Source: Lactarius indigo (lineage: Eukaryota > Basidiomycota > Agaricomycetes > Russulales > Russulaceae). Taken from it: DNA of 64,000 bases. The number at the start of each line of letters is the position of its first letter. The first letter of the stretch is position 1. A program made the position numbers and the translations under genes. A model generated the notes under the pieces. The model was not told the origin of the DNA and searched no databases. It saw only the letters and a program-made list of their open reading frames with translations. The stretch spans positions 2,232,001-2,296,000 of the forward strand of contig JAFKAC010000007.1 of the NCBI GenBank assembly GCA_025766275.1, written 5' to 3'. Positions 46,922-59,676 of this stretch are shown in pieces.

Positions 46922-48634
46922 TCTAACTGTTCTGCAGCTATATGCGTCGGTGGGACAAGACACTGGACAGAAAAGGTGACAGCAAAGACAGAAAGGTTCA
47001 GGCCGCTCATGCCCCCAAGGCGTCGAACGCAGGCAAACACGGTCCAAACATCGGAACGTTACCTCGTCCACACTTGGGAAGAGCGTATACCGAATCGGAA
47101 ACGCTACTTCTTAGGAATTCGAAGCACCCTACTTCGTCAGTACAAACAGATGATCTCCGAGGCTCTGGGACTACGGTCATCGTGAGAACACCGAACTCCT
47201 GACACGCACAATGGTACGCGAACGCAGGGCGACCAAGGTAACTTGCTGGATATGTATGGTGCGATTGCACTGTAGTTATTGGCTGTGATTACAGTGTACG
47301 GCGTTGCCAAGAGCGTTGCGCAACCCGCTGCAGCCTCGCTCCGGCCGGAGCGATCCGATAATTTGTCATTTGTATTTGATTTGTCTCCCAACTTGGTTCT
47401 TATTTTCTCAGGACACCTCGACTCGGACACCTCATCGGAGGCGCCTTGGTGGGAACCCGTCCATACCATCATAGCGCGGCATGCAGGGTTTGTAATATGT
47501 ATTAGCTACTTTTATTGCCATTTCGCCTTGCTAATCGGTTTTCTCATGCGTAATGCGTGACAGATCGTAGGGGACTTGACACTCCTCGCTTCAAGTGGCA
47601 GTGGCTAAGGCGATATCCCAAATGAGCGACTAAGCACTGACAATAACTCTGAGAGGGGCATTCCTGGAACTGAAGTCTCTCATCTCAGCGCGGTAAATCT
47701 GATCTACTGTGATCTGCGCAGGTTCGGAAGCTCCGCGTCATAAACCGACTACCTTTCCACGGTGCCACATCGACTCGCAGAAACAAGCACCCGTTGGGTC
47801 TAGTCCGTTGCTGCCGCTAATACGACCAGTTTTGGGCCATTTCTTCCGCTGTAACGCGTGGAACAATGCCCCCATCATTTTACCGCGCCCCTTGAGGCAG
47901 TAATGGGTCCCTACCAATCCCTGGAGTCCTGTCAGCGCTTGGCTGTGTCCTTGAGTTGTCAATCGGCGGGCCAGTGCTGGTGCTATCCTCATGTTATCGC
48001 AAAGATATTTGCCGGCTCATCTCTACTCGCGCCATCGGAGATTGTGTGGATTACATAACTTCCCATCTAGGTAGTAGGGTTAAATTTATAAGTACGTTGG
48101 TGCTGAGACTCCTTTCTGTTTGGTCTCATTGTTTGAATTTGTCTGGTTCGTATTCGCTGACTTAGGCAAATATAAGCTCCCAGGATCCATTTAAAATTAC
48201 TCGAACCAGAGAACGGCTTCCGCGTGCTTACTGCCCGTTATACAGCGTGACACGCCGTCACCGCATTGTGGAACGAATACCGAAACGATTGTCCTTCACG
48301 AACTGCTTGCTACCTGTGCATCTAGACCGACTACACCATTAGACCATTCCGCAGCGTCGTCTTTCCCGCCACCCGAAGCGCCGAAGTCTCGCGTTTATAT
48401 ATGAATGAACGTTCCGAATACGGCCTCTGGGCCCCATATGAGGGCGTATTTGGTTGCAGCCTTCTTTGTTGTCCTATGTCTATTTAGCGCTTCCTTGTGG
48501 GCATTGGGCTAAGACTCCCCTGTTTGGCTCTTTTCTGGCGAACAGTATAAAAGTGTCCTCGGTGTCGCGCCGGCCTGGGCTATCTTCACTTTTCTCTCTT
48601 GCATATTTAATCGTATTTGCAATCTGGGGCCTCC
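46922..48634. other. Intergenic region, 1.7 kb
   Basis: Between the start of DAHP synthase (-) and the start of the first tandem gene (+), so it holds two promoters. The ORFs here are short and mutually overlapping on both strands, with no motif. Confidence 0.5.
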
Positions 48635-50160
48635 ATGCCGCCCTCCTTCCAGCCAACAGAACCAGAACATCCGACCGTACAAAACAATTTCTCCCTCTAT
48701 GTGCTCTCCGAGCAAGGGGAACTCAAACCCCGAAGGGAGCCGCGGGTGGTTAACAACTCGAATGGGAGCACCGCTGCTTTTATCGACTTTGAAGCGGTAC
48801 CTGGAGAGGTTGTTCCACGCTGCGCCATAGCACACTCTCGGCGAGATGCTAACAGTGCCACAGGAATTTCGGCTCTTCGTGCGCCACGATAGTCCCATTG
48901 ACGCCAGCGCAGATATCTCTTTCGAGGGAAGATCTTTGGGGAAATGGTCCATCGCGCGCGAGTCCAATATATGGCATAACATAGCCAGCGATTCTCTCTT
49001 CAAATTTCAGGATTCATACGGTACGAATCTCTCGCATTCCTGTGATTCTCATTGGGACAATCCACAGATCGTCGGACCGAAGATTTTGAGCCAAGCAAGT
49101 TCGAGATAAGGTTTCAATACCTATCCAGAATCACTGAAGGGCGGGAGCGGGGTGTCTTGGTTCCCACCGTCGTGCGTGAGCCGCTTCGGGAGGATGGCCC
49201 AGGTTGGGTGCAGTCAGTATTCATTTTCTTGCTCTTTATTTGCGTGACATTGATTCCCTGTAGACCAAGCGACGAATTGATGCAAAGCCAGTTCGAAACG
49301 GTGGAAGACGATCCATTTTTGACCTTCTTCATCTCATTTCACCCACCTCCTACGACGTATTCCCCGCCCAGGACAGGTTCCCCGCTATGGACGAGCTCCC
49401 AGCCCACAACGCCCACCTCCTTACTCACGACGAGCTCTTTACCCACGACGAGTACCGTATCCACGACGAGCACATCCGCGACGAGCACGTCCGTAACGAG
49501 CACTTTATTCACGACGAGCACCCTGTCTACTATACCCACAACACCCACGCCAAGCTCCCTGTTATTGACGTCGTCTCCTCCAACTTCGCCCTCCATATCC
49601 GTTCTTAGACAGCCTGCTGAAGATCCAGAGCTGGCTCCAGGCTCGGGTGCGCCAGTTATTTCCGTTGCCACGCATCGTCCTGAGACGTTCTCCGATCGCC
49701 CGCAGCACCAACGTTGCCTCCAGAGTATGGCCCCGCCACCAGTCTAACTTGTCCAGCCCCGATCTCCCAGGTCTGTAGTCCTTGAACTCCTCTCCGTTTC
49801 CGAGCCCGCATACAATTTCGCTGACCTCCTCCCGCTGGCTGCAAATGTACGATGATCCCACTCACGAAGATGTCAGACGACGAGCTCCAAGAAGCGCTCT
49901 CGGAGTATGGGAAGTCCAGCCTGCTCCTCCCTCCTCGACTCGCCCCAGGGCTCCGTGGGAAACTCTCGATAGAGGACTTTTGCCGTATGTACGAGCTGCC
50001 GGAGGATATCCCGCCCCTGCTAGCTCAGATGGGAGTCAAGGATGCGCACGGCCTCAGCAGCAAGCGCCTGAACGATCTGCGGGACAAGGGAATGGCTCCC
50101 AGGTCCATCAAGATGCTGCAGCTGGCCGTCATCCGATTCTCCTCCGAGTCGGCATCGTGA
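48635..50160 (+). CDS. Uncharacterised two-part protein, tandem copy 1
   Basis: A protein family I do not recognise, present twice. The ATG at 48635 opens MPPSFQPTEPEHPTVQNNF. An N-terminal domain follows: LYVLSEQGELKPRREPRVV, EFRLFVRHDSPIDASADISF, LGKWSIARESNIWHNIASDS and FEIRFQYLSRITEGRE, ending DELMQSQFETVEDDPFLTFF. Its shape (short beta strands, a conserved Trp, a closing FRFxY strand) recalls basidiomycete DUF7918 proteins, but I cannot confirm that. A Thr/Ser-rich linker encoded by a minisatellite follows (about 49420-49560). The last exon (from 49870) codes MSDDELQEALSEYGKSSLLL and FCRMYELPEDIPPLLAQMG, then a helix with GMAPRSIKMLQLAV, like a SAM domain. Five introns join in frame at the same places as in copy 2. 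Stop at 50160. Confidence 0.7.
49420..49560. repeat. Coding minisatellite, 15-18 nt unit
   Basis: The unit ACGACGAGC recurs at about 49427, 49445, 49463, 49478, 49493 and 49511, that is, every 15 or 18 nt. In frame it codes TTST-type units of 5-6 residues. Spacing stays a multiple of three, so copy changes would keep the frame. Tandem copy 2 lacks this linker. Confidence 0.65.
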
Positions 50161-52162
50161 GTGGGCAAAGGGCCTAGGATCGGCGATCGCACTATCGCCT
50201 TGGTCGGCACACGAGCGTGCTGTGATCATCAGCATGGACCTTTTGATGCCATCATGAATTATGATAAATCTGTATGTGTACCTTGATTATGTTGTATTTG
50301 GTTTGTACCCTTATTCTTGGTGAATGCAAACACCCGTAAAGAACGAACGGGGTGATGTGAGCGAGTAGTCGGTGGATAATAGACTCGATCAGATTGGGGA
50401 TGGAAGTTGCACACATGACAGCTCAGAGACCTCTAGTAAATTACAACCGCTTTCGTGTCGTGCTTGGCGTACGTATCCGAACACGCCTGGAGTCAGTACC
50501 TGACCAACATGCCCTGCCCATAGCAGAGAATCATGCTTGCTTTCCAGATCCTCGATTGACGGAACTAGCCGTATATCACACCATGCGACTGTCCCACATC
50601 GACCCTCCCCAATCCTGATTGATACAGCCACCTTCAAGTCCTCCGATCTCCAATGTCCGAAAAACCTCGTGATTTGCGCAGTACCCAGCCTGCAAGCGGT
50701 GTCACAAATTTTTTTCCTCAGAAGCCAGCGCCACTTCTTTTTTTTTTGGGGACCCAGCTGCTAGTACATGTATTGCGCCAACACACTCCCAGTCATCGTG
50801 GACATGGTCACGGTTGATGTCCTGCATCGAAGGAGGTGATCCCAAGTAGCTCTTCTAAGGGCCGAGAATCATCTAAAAACAACATTGATGAGATGAATCT
50901 CGGTTATGTCGCGTGCCCAGGGGGGGGGTGATTCGTGTGAGTGCTAACTTGGCCCGAAGGCTGCAGCTTCACGGTAGTCTGGATCACGGTTGCACACTGA
51001 ACCGGAAATGACAAAGCAGTTGGCGTGTTTCCTCTCTGATGTGCCGTGACGAGAGATCCAAATATCCAACACGGGAAAGGTCAAAAGTCGAAGCAGGCAC
51101 AGTCGTTTCCACTTTGCCTAACTTAATGGAGTTGCGAACGTATGCATGCTTGACACGCCTCTAGGCCCTCTGGTCGGTCATCGCATCGCGGAACATTCGT
51201 CGTCCGGGAGTTCCCGCGTCCGAGTCTGATTATAGACAAAGTCCCTCTTCAGTTACTTTGGCGTAGGCGTCGACTCGTGTGTGTGCTCTGACGGGCGAGC
51301 CGCGAGCGTCCATCATAGTCCGGTCTACTGCCGCGAGATGGCCGGTATGGTGTCATTTCTTCCGGGTATCGCGTAGAACGAAGCCACACGCCACTATCCA
51401 TCTCAGCTGGTGAGTCATCATGGTGACGGCTGCAAGAGTGGCTGTGTCCTAGGTGTCATAACCATCTTGAGAGTTGTTCCCGCTGGTGCTGATGTGTCGG
51501 GATTTGTCCGCGTATTAGGAACGTAGGTGGGTCTATTAGTATCCTTTCTCTTTCCAGTTATGTGCAACACGCTTGGGTGCGCCAGGGGTCCCCTCGATAC
51601 TATTACTTCGTTGGTTTAGTCGGGCCCAGCTCTGTGATCTCTCCTTGGATCTCTCGCTCCGGAGACAATTACGCCCCCATGTATCCGCTTCAAGTTTCAT
51701 ATCGCCCAAATCAAGAAACACCGCCCCCCCTCCCTATTGCATCGCGTTCCGTCGTCACAAGAGCGATTTCGAATAACGGGGCAACACCGTGACTTTGCAA
51801 TCGCGAACTGGCTGTTATCTGTACATTGGACGGAAGAGCATGGAAGCGTCCTGCCAGTGCGTCATTGCTGTTCTGGCCCTCCAAGTTACCTGCGATTCCG
51901 GGTCGTTGCTCTAACTGAATTTCCGAGATGAATCACCATTCAGGGTGCGCCCACATCTGCGCCTTCACATGACAGCTTATGTGGCTGTAGCGTTCCTCGT
52001 GATTCTATGCTGTTCTCTGTGGGGATGAATCCATTCATAGTTTCACCCTGTTCGGGCCCTTACCTGATTACAGGTATAAAGGAATGCATCGTGTCACACC
52101 GACTAAGGCGATCACCATTGACCTCTCTTATATTTGATCCCGTATCTCTCATCTAGGATCTC
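50161..52162. other. Intergenic region, 2 kb
   Basis: The spacer between the two tandem genes. ORFs are short and without motifs. A run of about 9 G lies near 50922 and a T-run near 50737. No clear third copy is visible. Confidence 0.5.
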
Positions 52163-53460
52163 CATGCTGTCCTCCTCAGACCGAATTGAACCAGAACACC
52201 AGATCGAGCAATGTGACCTCGCTGTCTGCGCTATCTCTGAGCAAGGGGAGCTCAGGCCACGGGAGGCCCCGATAGTTGTCAACCACTTGAAAGGAGGTCA
52301 CACGGTCTTCGCCACCTTCGTTGCGCTAGTGGATGAGGTTTGTTGAGCACCGCCCGCACTACTCCCCCCCCTCTCAGTACTCGGCGAAATGCTGACAGCG
52401 CCGTAGGAATTCAGGCTCTTCGTGCGCAACAATGGCCACTTTGACGTCAGCGCGGATATTTCTATTCGTGACGAATCCCTGGGGAAGTGGCTGATCGCGC
52501 GCGAGCCCAAGGCGTGGCACAACATAGGCTGCGACTCCCTCTTCAAGTTCCAGGACTCTTATGGTATGGACTTCCCCGTAGCCCCAGCGATATCTTTACT
52601 GGACGGCCCACAGATCGCCGGTCCAAGATTTTCGAGCCAAGCACGATCGAGCTACGATTCCAATACCTATCCCAAGTCACAGAAGGGCAGGACAAGGACG
52701 GCTTTGTTCCCGTTACTGTGCGCAAGCCCACTCCGGACGATGGACCGAGCTGTGTGCCGTCCGTATTCGCTTCCCATTGCTACATACGACCGAGCTGATG
52801 CGGCCTGTCCCATCGTAGACTGAGCGATGCACTGATGCAAAGCCAGTTCGAAACGATGGCAGACGAACCATTTTTGACCTTCGTCATCTCGTTCTACCCC
52901 CCACCGACGACGTTCCCGAAGGTGCCAACCTCGGCACATCCAAAGCCTGTTCCAGGTTCGTCGGCAATATCTTTTCTGTCACACATCGTACTGAGGCGGC
53001 CCTGCAGGGTCCATGTCATCATCAGAAGGAGGCTCCACGACCAGTTCGGACTCCATCTCTCAGGTTTGTATAGGGCGTCTCCCCGCTCTTTCGTCCCCAT
53101 TGTTTCGCATACAAGCTCACTGACCTCCGCCCGTGGGTCTTATTATGATGGTGGTATCGTTCCGGAAAGATGTCGGACGACGACCTCCAAGATGCGCTCT
53201 CAGAGCACAAGAAGTCCCGCCTTCTCCTTCCTGCGCGGCTTACCCCTGGCTTCGGGGGGAAACTGCCCATGGTGGACTTTTGCCGCAGGTACGAGCTCCC
53301 GGAGGACATCCCGTCGGTGCTGGCGCAGTTGAGGATCAAGGACGCGCACGCCCTCAGCAGGGTGTACTTGCGCGAGCTGCGTGATAAGGGGATGGCTCTT
53401 AGGTCTATCAATATGCTGCAACTGGCTGTCGTCCGATTCTCCTCCGAATCCAAGTCGTAA
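52163..53460 (+). CDS. Uncharacterised two-part protein, tandem copy 2
   Basis: Paralog of 48635-50160 with the same intron positions. It begins MLSSSDRIEPEHQIEQCD and shares SEQGELRPREAPIVVNH, EFRLFVRNNGHFDVSADISI, ESLGKWLIAREPKAWHNIG, IELRFQYLSQVTEGQDK and DALMQSQFETMADEPFLTFV. The linker is much shorter (PPPTTFPKVPTSAHPKPVPG) and has no Thr/Ser repeats. The last exon gives MSDDDLQDALSEHKKSRLLL, FCRRYELPEDIPSVLAQLR and GMALRSINMLQLAVVRFSSE, stop at 53460. The C-terminal part is better conserved than the N-terminal one, which points to selection on the SAM-like helix bundle. All splice joins are open. Confidence 0.7.
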
Positions 53461-54827
53461 GGCAGGCACCGGCTTTGACGCCAGACACTGCGCCTTCGAC
53501 GACTTATTCGGTACTCAAGCGCGGCGTCACGTACAGCATTTTCCCCATTGTCGATCGGTATGGACCATGATTATGCCATTAGATTGTATGCGTACCTCTA
53601 TCATGTTGTATCTTTATGATGTATCCTTACAGTGGGAAAATGATAACCCATACGATTTCGTAACGAGCAGGCCAACACGTGAGTGAGGAATGGCATGGTA
53701 GACTAGCACAAACTCTCTGGTGGGCTGGCTGTGCCTTGCCGGGTCGGGAACATTCGGACGCAGACGAGATCCCGAAGCCGACCCATCTGACCAAACTGGT
53801 ACTAGCACAGAGATCTGTCAGTTGGGCTTGTTGGCGTCCCAATATTCCGACTTAGAGTCTTTGTAACTCGCGAGGCGAGGTGGCTTACAAGCGTATTTCG
53901 TATTTGTTAGATTGCTGTGCTATTTGGAATTCGGAATTCGCTAAGATGGCGACGCCACTTAGAAAATCAGTACAGTAGTGGGTCAGACCTCTCTCTCTTT
54001 GCCGGAACTTGAAAGCACGAAGGTTTTGGCTATTAGTGCCATACAGCCAACTACTGCTTCTGGGAGGAACCAAGAAATGACACGGGAAGAGAACGGAACA
54101 GTTCTACGGACACCGCATGGTCACGCCCCAGGGCCTCGCCTGACCTGACTCCACTCAGGCAGGTTGCTGGAAGGGAAGAACCGCCATCGTCACCGGTGAC
54201 GCGGGAGCGGGAGATTATGCCAGGACGGGTATCATGGTGCGCAAGGTCTGAATTGGCGTCGGTCAAAGTAGGCAAGTCACAGCCTCGGGGTTCCTTCCCT
54301 GGCAGTACCAAACTAGACGAGGAACATTCGCTGGAGTGCCACGCGATACGTTTCTCCTGACAGCATGCCAGCTTGCAGTAATAAGCATCCTCGGTTGGCC
54401 ATGCATCAGCACGGCACTACTAGTCACGGCACTAGTGGCGATGTGCGTGCAATGGCCGCGTGTTCTTCGCGCTTCAAAGCACGCACGCAGACGAGCGGCA
54501 CCGGACCCGGTACTGTACTGCTGCTGCGTATCAGTCACCTCTGATCCACTTGACTGCGCCCACTTCACTCACGTCCTCAAAAGGCAAAATAAAACCAGCC
54601 TCGACATCTGTTCGGGACCCTGGGTTCCGAGTCAGATTCGAGAGCAGAAAGGAGCTGGTCCAGTGTCATCATGCATAAGTGCCTGGCGGGAGATTGCCTC
54701 TCCAAGTGGAAGGTCCACAGCGTTGTGACATTAGGAGACCGCAAGCACCCAACGATAAATAGCAACCCCCCCCCCCTCCTCAGTACCATCTGTCTCAGCT
54801 ATCCACGCATACTTTCGAACTAGTATT
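53461..54827. other. Intergenic region, 1.4 kb
   Basis: Overlapping short ORFs lie on both strands around 54260-54730; none has a known motif. A run of C near 54768-54776 and the promoter of the CFEM gene are at the right end. Confidence 0.5.
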
Positions 54828-55364
54828 ATGACGAACCTGAACCTTCTTCGCCGTTTCCTTATCATCTCCATCCTCCTGAGCACGGGTACGTTATGCTCTG
54901 CGACGCAATCACGACCCCCATCTTGCGCCGTGTCTTGTACCTCTTCTGCGGCCTCTCAGATAGGCTGCGATATGTACGTGCATTGTCGTTCCATCCTCGC
55001 TCATTACGCATCCCCCTTACTTTGGAACCTCAGCTACAAGGTCGCATGCTTTTGTAACAACACAGAATTTCTGAGCGCGGCGAGGAGCTGCGTTCAAGAG
55101 ACCTGCGCCGCATCTGGTATTCAGGACGCAACAGATTTCATCAATGACCTTTGTACTGTCAGTTCAACGGCATTGAGCACCGGTATGTGACTACTCACGA
55201 CACTTTCTTTTGGGAGCGGGCTGACGACCACTATAGCAACTTCGAGCGAAAGGCCGTTCGCCACCAGCGGCACATCACAGAATGCAGCAGATGTGACTCT
55301 CCAGCGCAATACGGCCCTAATGGGCGCGCTTGGTGCTCTTCAGGTTGTCGCCGCAATTATTTGA
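54828..55364 (+). CDS. CFEM-domain protein, probably GPI-anchored
   Basis: A small secreted, cysteine-rich surface protein. CFEM proteins bind heme or act at the cell surface during growth and host contact. The signal peptide is LLRRFLIISILLSTGTLCSA. An intron (GTACGT...CCTCAG) in the middle joins QIGCDI to YKVACFCNN. The domain then reads PPSCAVSCTSSAASQIGCD and VACFCNNTEFLSAARSC, then VQETCAASGIQDATDFINDL and Cys. That gives eight cysteines in the CFEM order. A second intron (GTATGT...CTATAG) leads to a Thr/Ser linker and a hydrophobic end (ALMGALGALQVVAAII) that fits a GPI-attachment signal, stop at 55364. Total length is about 140 residues. The heme-ligand Asp expected before the third Cys region is present as CDI. 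Confidence 0.85.
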
Positions 55365-55973
55365 TGTACCCGATATTCCTTCCTCGTCGTCTACCTGTAT
55401 ACCCGTCGATATTGTATTTGAGGTACTAATAGAGATCGTGCATACCCAATCAGGGAGAGCTTCAGCACCTGCTTAGTGTTCCGGTACTAGGCCAATCGAG
55501 ATCATAGACAGGTCGCTTGGAGCAGGGCTTGGATGAGAGATGGTTGGAAAGAGAAGCGCCGAAACGCTTGAACTGTGAGCTGGCCAATATTTTGCGCTAC
55601 CGTAGATCGTCCCGAGGTAGCTTCATCAAATGGCTCCGCTTTCCAAACCTCCGAGGTTATGCAGCCGTTGAACAGTGAGCACGTGAGCTGTTCGATGATA
55701 ACCCTTCTTGAGCTTTGCGGTCCCGAAGCGAGTTATCAAAGGAATGCACTGTCCGTATCTGGGAGGGGCTGGATGTTTTCACAAAGACTGATATGACTTG
55801 AGGACGACTATCAGACATCAAAGGTGTCCGAAAAGGAGACGTCGCTTACGTCACCCTTCCAAGCCGCGTTCGCCTCCGATGCTTCGTTGTTTGTTTCCCG
55901 GTCATTTCTTTTTCTTTTTCTTGATTTCCCACCGACTTGGGGTTGTCAGTCGGATTCGGATTCAGAGCGGAGC
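55365..55973. other. Intergenic region, about 600 nt
   Basis: Promoter region of the ABC transporter gene. The frame upstream of 55974 stays open to 55824 but lacks an ATG, so it is not counted as coding. I see nothing else. Confidence 0.5.
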
Positions 55974-58900
55974 ATGATGCTCAGCTTGCATCTGCACCGC
56001 GTCGTGATCCCCTCGACGTACTCTTCCGGTGCTCGCCGAGCACTTTCCGCACATCTCACTTTCCCGCGTCCTCCAACGAGCAGACGACACCCCCCGTGGC
56101 CGACACACGCCCTAGCGCAAGGGGGCCGCTTCTTCGCGACAAGTCCAGCCATCCGTGCTCCTACGCCGTCAACGCCGACACCCTCCCATTCAGCATCGAC
56201 ACGTCGCTCTCTCCTTTCTCGTTTTCTCCCGTCCTCCCTTTCTCCGAATGCCGACGGGTCGATTCCTACAACGACCTCGTTCCGCAAGATCGTCGCTCTC
56301 GCCCGGCCAGAACGTCGGCCCCTCTTAACGGCTATCGGGCTTCTGCTCGTCTCCTCGTCCGTGTCGTTGAGCATCCCGTTCACGGTCGGGAAGCTCATCG
56401 ACTACTTCACTTCCTCGAATCCGGTAGGTCGATCTCCACAGCCGACCCCCCGTCCGCGGACGTCCTCCTGCCATTTGAATTGCATCTCATTGTTCCTCCT
56501 ATCCACAGACGATTCCATATGGCATCTCGCTGACTCAGGCCACTGCTGGCCTTCTCCTCGTCTTCACGATTGGCGGTGCTTGCAACGCAGGACGCGCATT
56601 TCTCATGCGCATGTCTGGTGCGTCGTATTTCCCATTTCCTTGCTGTAAAACGCAGTTTTTTTTTTTTTTATCCTTCTCCCAGGTCAGCGAATCGTTGCTC
56701 GCCTGCGCGAACGGACTTATTCCGCGACCCTTCGACAAGAAGTTGAATTTGTGGAGCGCGGAGAGGGCGACGCCCTAAGTCGACTCAGCGTCGACAGCAG
56801 CATTGTAGGAGAAAGGTAACGAATGCGTTACCTGGTATTGGTGGTCCAATGGCTCACTACGAGTGTCAAAAAGTGTTACCCAGAACCTTTCAGATGGACT
56901 TCGTGCTCTGGTGATGTCCTTTGCTGGCCGTACGCGTATCTCATTCACCTCTCTTGGGGTATATGCTGACGAACATGCTGGATTAGTCGGCGCAATGCTC
57001 TACATATCTTCCCATCTCACCTTCCTCATGCTTACGATCGTCCCTCCTGTATCTCTTGGCGCGGTCAGTACGGATCCTGGTTCTTATGTATATGCGCTCA
57101 CCGTGATCATAACCAGGTATTCTATGGCCGGTACTTGAAGAAGCTGTCGAATAAGACGCAAGAGGCTCTTGGCGATATGACCAAAGTCAGCATATTCCTC
57201 ACTCAACCTACAGTGAAGGTGTTAATAGGTGTCATGCAGGTCGCCCAGGAGGCGCTAGCTGCCCTCCGTACAGTGCAAGTCTTTAATGCTGCCCCATACG
57301 AAGAGAAGAAGTTCTCTGAGCGTGTCGATCGCGTGTTGACGCTTGCCCGCCGTGAAGCCATCGCCAGCGGTATATTTTTCGGTAGCACTGGGTGGAGCGG
57401 GAACGTTACATTATTGGCCTTGCTCGGCTATGGTACGTGGGTCTCTCGATTATCTAACCCCGAAAGAATCACCGCACTGTGTGCATAGGGGGGTCACTCG
57501 TGAGCAGCGGACAAATCTCTGTGGGGGAACTCACCAGCCTCTTAATGTATACGGTCTACGTCGGGAACGGCCTGCAGATGCTAACGTACGGCTCGTTTGC
57601 AGCTCTAAGCGCGACTCCCCTTACTCACATACCTCAGATCGTTTTTCGTAAGCCTACGTTTCGCTCTATAGCACGAGTATGGACGGCGCTTCCCTAGGCA
57701 TCCATCATGCGCGGCATCGGTGCGGGAACTCGCATTTTCGAGCTCCTTGACCGGAGCCCTGCCATTCAACCTGGTGTGGGTGTAGAACTTGACCCGAAAC
57801 GCACCGGTCCACTACGATTCGAAAACATCACGTTTAGTTACCCTACGCGAAGCGGGGTGAACGTGCTCGAAGATTTCAACCTCGAGGTCAAAGTCGGCGA
57901 AAATGTGGCAGTCGTGTACGTCCTCTCTGAATCCTCGAAAGCCAGGTCACTTAGAAGAACCGTTCTCACTGCCACAGTGGGAGGAGTGGAGGCGGCAAGT
58001 CATCCATCCATTCCTTGTTGTTGAGGTACTACGATCCTGTTCGAGGCAAAATCACGTTCGACGGACGCGGTATGACATTGTTCCTTTTCGTTGAAAAATT
58101 CACCATTCGAGTGCGTTGGCCTAGATATTCGTGAGTATACACCAGAGTCGTGGCGCAACATCATCGGTGTGGTTCCCCAGGTACGTGGAAAACCACCTCT
58201 CTGGCGTGTTTGCTTATCTGATCGGTCTCTTTTGTTTATAGGACCCCGTACTATTCACAGGAACAATCGCATCGAACATCGCCTACGGTAATGAGAGTGC
58301 TACAAGGGAGCAGATCGAAGCCGCTGCCCGTGAGGCAAACTGCGAATTTGTTTGGGGATTACCGGACGGGTTCGACACGCAAAGTGAGGACAATTCGTAT
58401 TGGGAAGCCTCCCACGGGCCGTTGACGCACCGCGATATTATCAGTCGGAAGACTGAGTCTAAGTGGGGGCCAGCGCCAGCGCCTCGCCATCGCCCGGGCG
58501 CTCCTGAAGAAACCCGCAATCTTGGCTCTTGACGAGGCGACAAGTTCCTTGGACGCATCTGCAGAACGCCGCGTGAGCACATATCTTCCCCATTATTCGG
58601 CCAGACCTGGGCACGCTAACATTGAGTGGCAGGTCAATGACGCCATCGACAAAATCCTTCGCTCACGCCATACGACGTGCCTATTCGTCGCACATCGCCT
58701 CTCGACGATCGCGAGGGCCGAGAGGATAGTAGTGCTAGAAGGTTACTCTGCGCGGCTGTCTCTTTCGAACCCCCCACTGAACCTCCCCCAGATGGACATA
58801 TCACGGAGACCGGGTCGTATCGCGAGCTCGTACGTGGCCCCTCTTTTTTTGGACACTTTCGCTCCAACTCACTCGTGGTGGGTCATACAGGTCCAGCGCG

Positions 58901-59082
58901 AAAATTCGCGCTTCCGCTCGCTCATGGCCGCGCAGCTTAATGCCGCGGGAGAGGAAGACGTCCCGGTCGTCTCGGCGCCTGGTGCTGCTCGCGCGCAGCC
59001 CCGGTTGGCGGACGAGGTGCTATTGAGAGGGGGAGAGGCGTCATCTCGGAGTGAGGATGCCGGTGCGGGGACCGTACCTTAG
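55974..59082 (+). CDS. Mitochondrial half-size ABC transporter (Mdl1/ABCB10-like)
   Basis: A half-transporter (six helices plus one ATPase) of the mitochondrial ABCB group; yeast Mdl1 exports peptides from the matrix. The ATG at 55974 starts a long Arg/Ser-rich presequence without acidic residues, then [19 protein letters not shown]. The membrane part has [55 protein letters not shown] and [17 protein letters not shown]. The ATPase has [20 protein letters not shown], Walker [10 protein letters not shown] (across an intron), Q-loop [18 protein letters not shown], signature [18 protein letters not shown], Walker [19 protein letters not shown] and the switch His in [16 protein letters not shown] Ser/Arg-rich tail ends at 59082. 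About 12 introns join in frame. Walker A has Arg where most relatives have Pro. Confidence 0.9.
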
Positions 59083-59676
59083 ACAGCGGACGTGTGTTGC
59101 AACTGGTGCCCTACGCGGTGTCCCTTCTCGCACGTACGATTTATACTACTACCCTCTCTTAATAGATTACACGAGAGACTAGAGACCAAGATCGCTATGA
59201 GCTCGCTAGGTCGACGCACCTAAGTTTACCCGAGACACAACCAAACACAGAAGAGCAACCGCGTCACCAAGCTGACACGTCAAAATGCTCCAACTTAGGC
59301 TCCAATGGAAGGTCACATCCTCTTTTCCTTAAATTTCATCGAGTAGCGCGAGGCGATACTGTGCTCGCGACCAGCAACTTCGTTGAGCGCCAGGGAAAGC
59401 TGGCTGGCTGGTGTCTCAGCTCCTCTCGATGCCGGAGCTCGACGACGGACTTTGTTATTGCGTATGGCGACACGAAATCGCGTAGTTGTTAACCCGATGT
59501 GCTGGCAGTGTGCGCCGTATTCCAATTCTCGAGTATCGATTAATACTGGTCAATAGTGAGAGTGTTCACATAGGGTATGGTACAGAAGTGGTGAGAGCAA
59601 GAACAACTACAGCAAGACAAAAACAACACCTATGAAAATACAATCCAACATGCAACATGGGAAGCACCCATCCATC
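59083..59676. other. Convergent 3' region, about 600 nt
   Basis: The 3' ends of the ABC transporter (+) and the hydrolase (-) face each other here. No motif-bearing ORF is seen. Confidence 0.5.

Noticed and set aside
54336..54728. 130-codon plus ORF
   Set aside because: It overlaps open frames on the other strand and shows no motif or intron structure like the real genes nearby.
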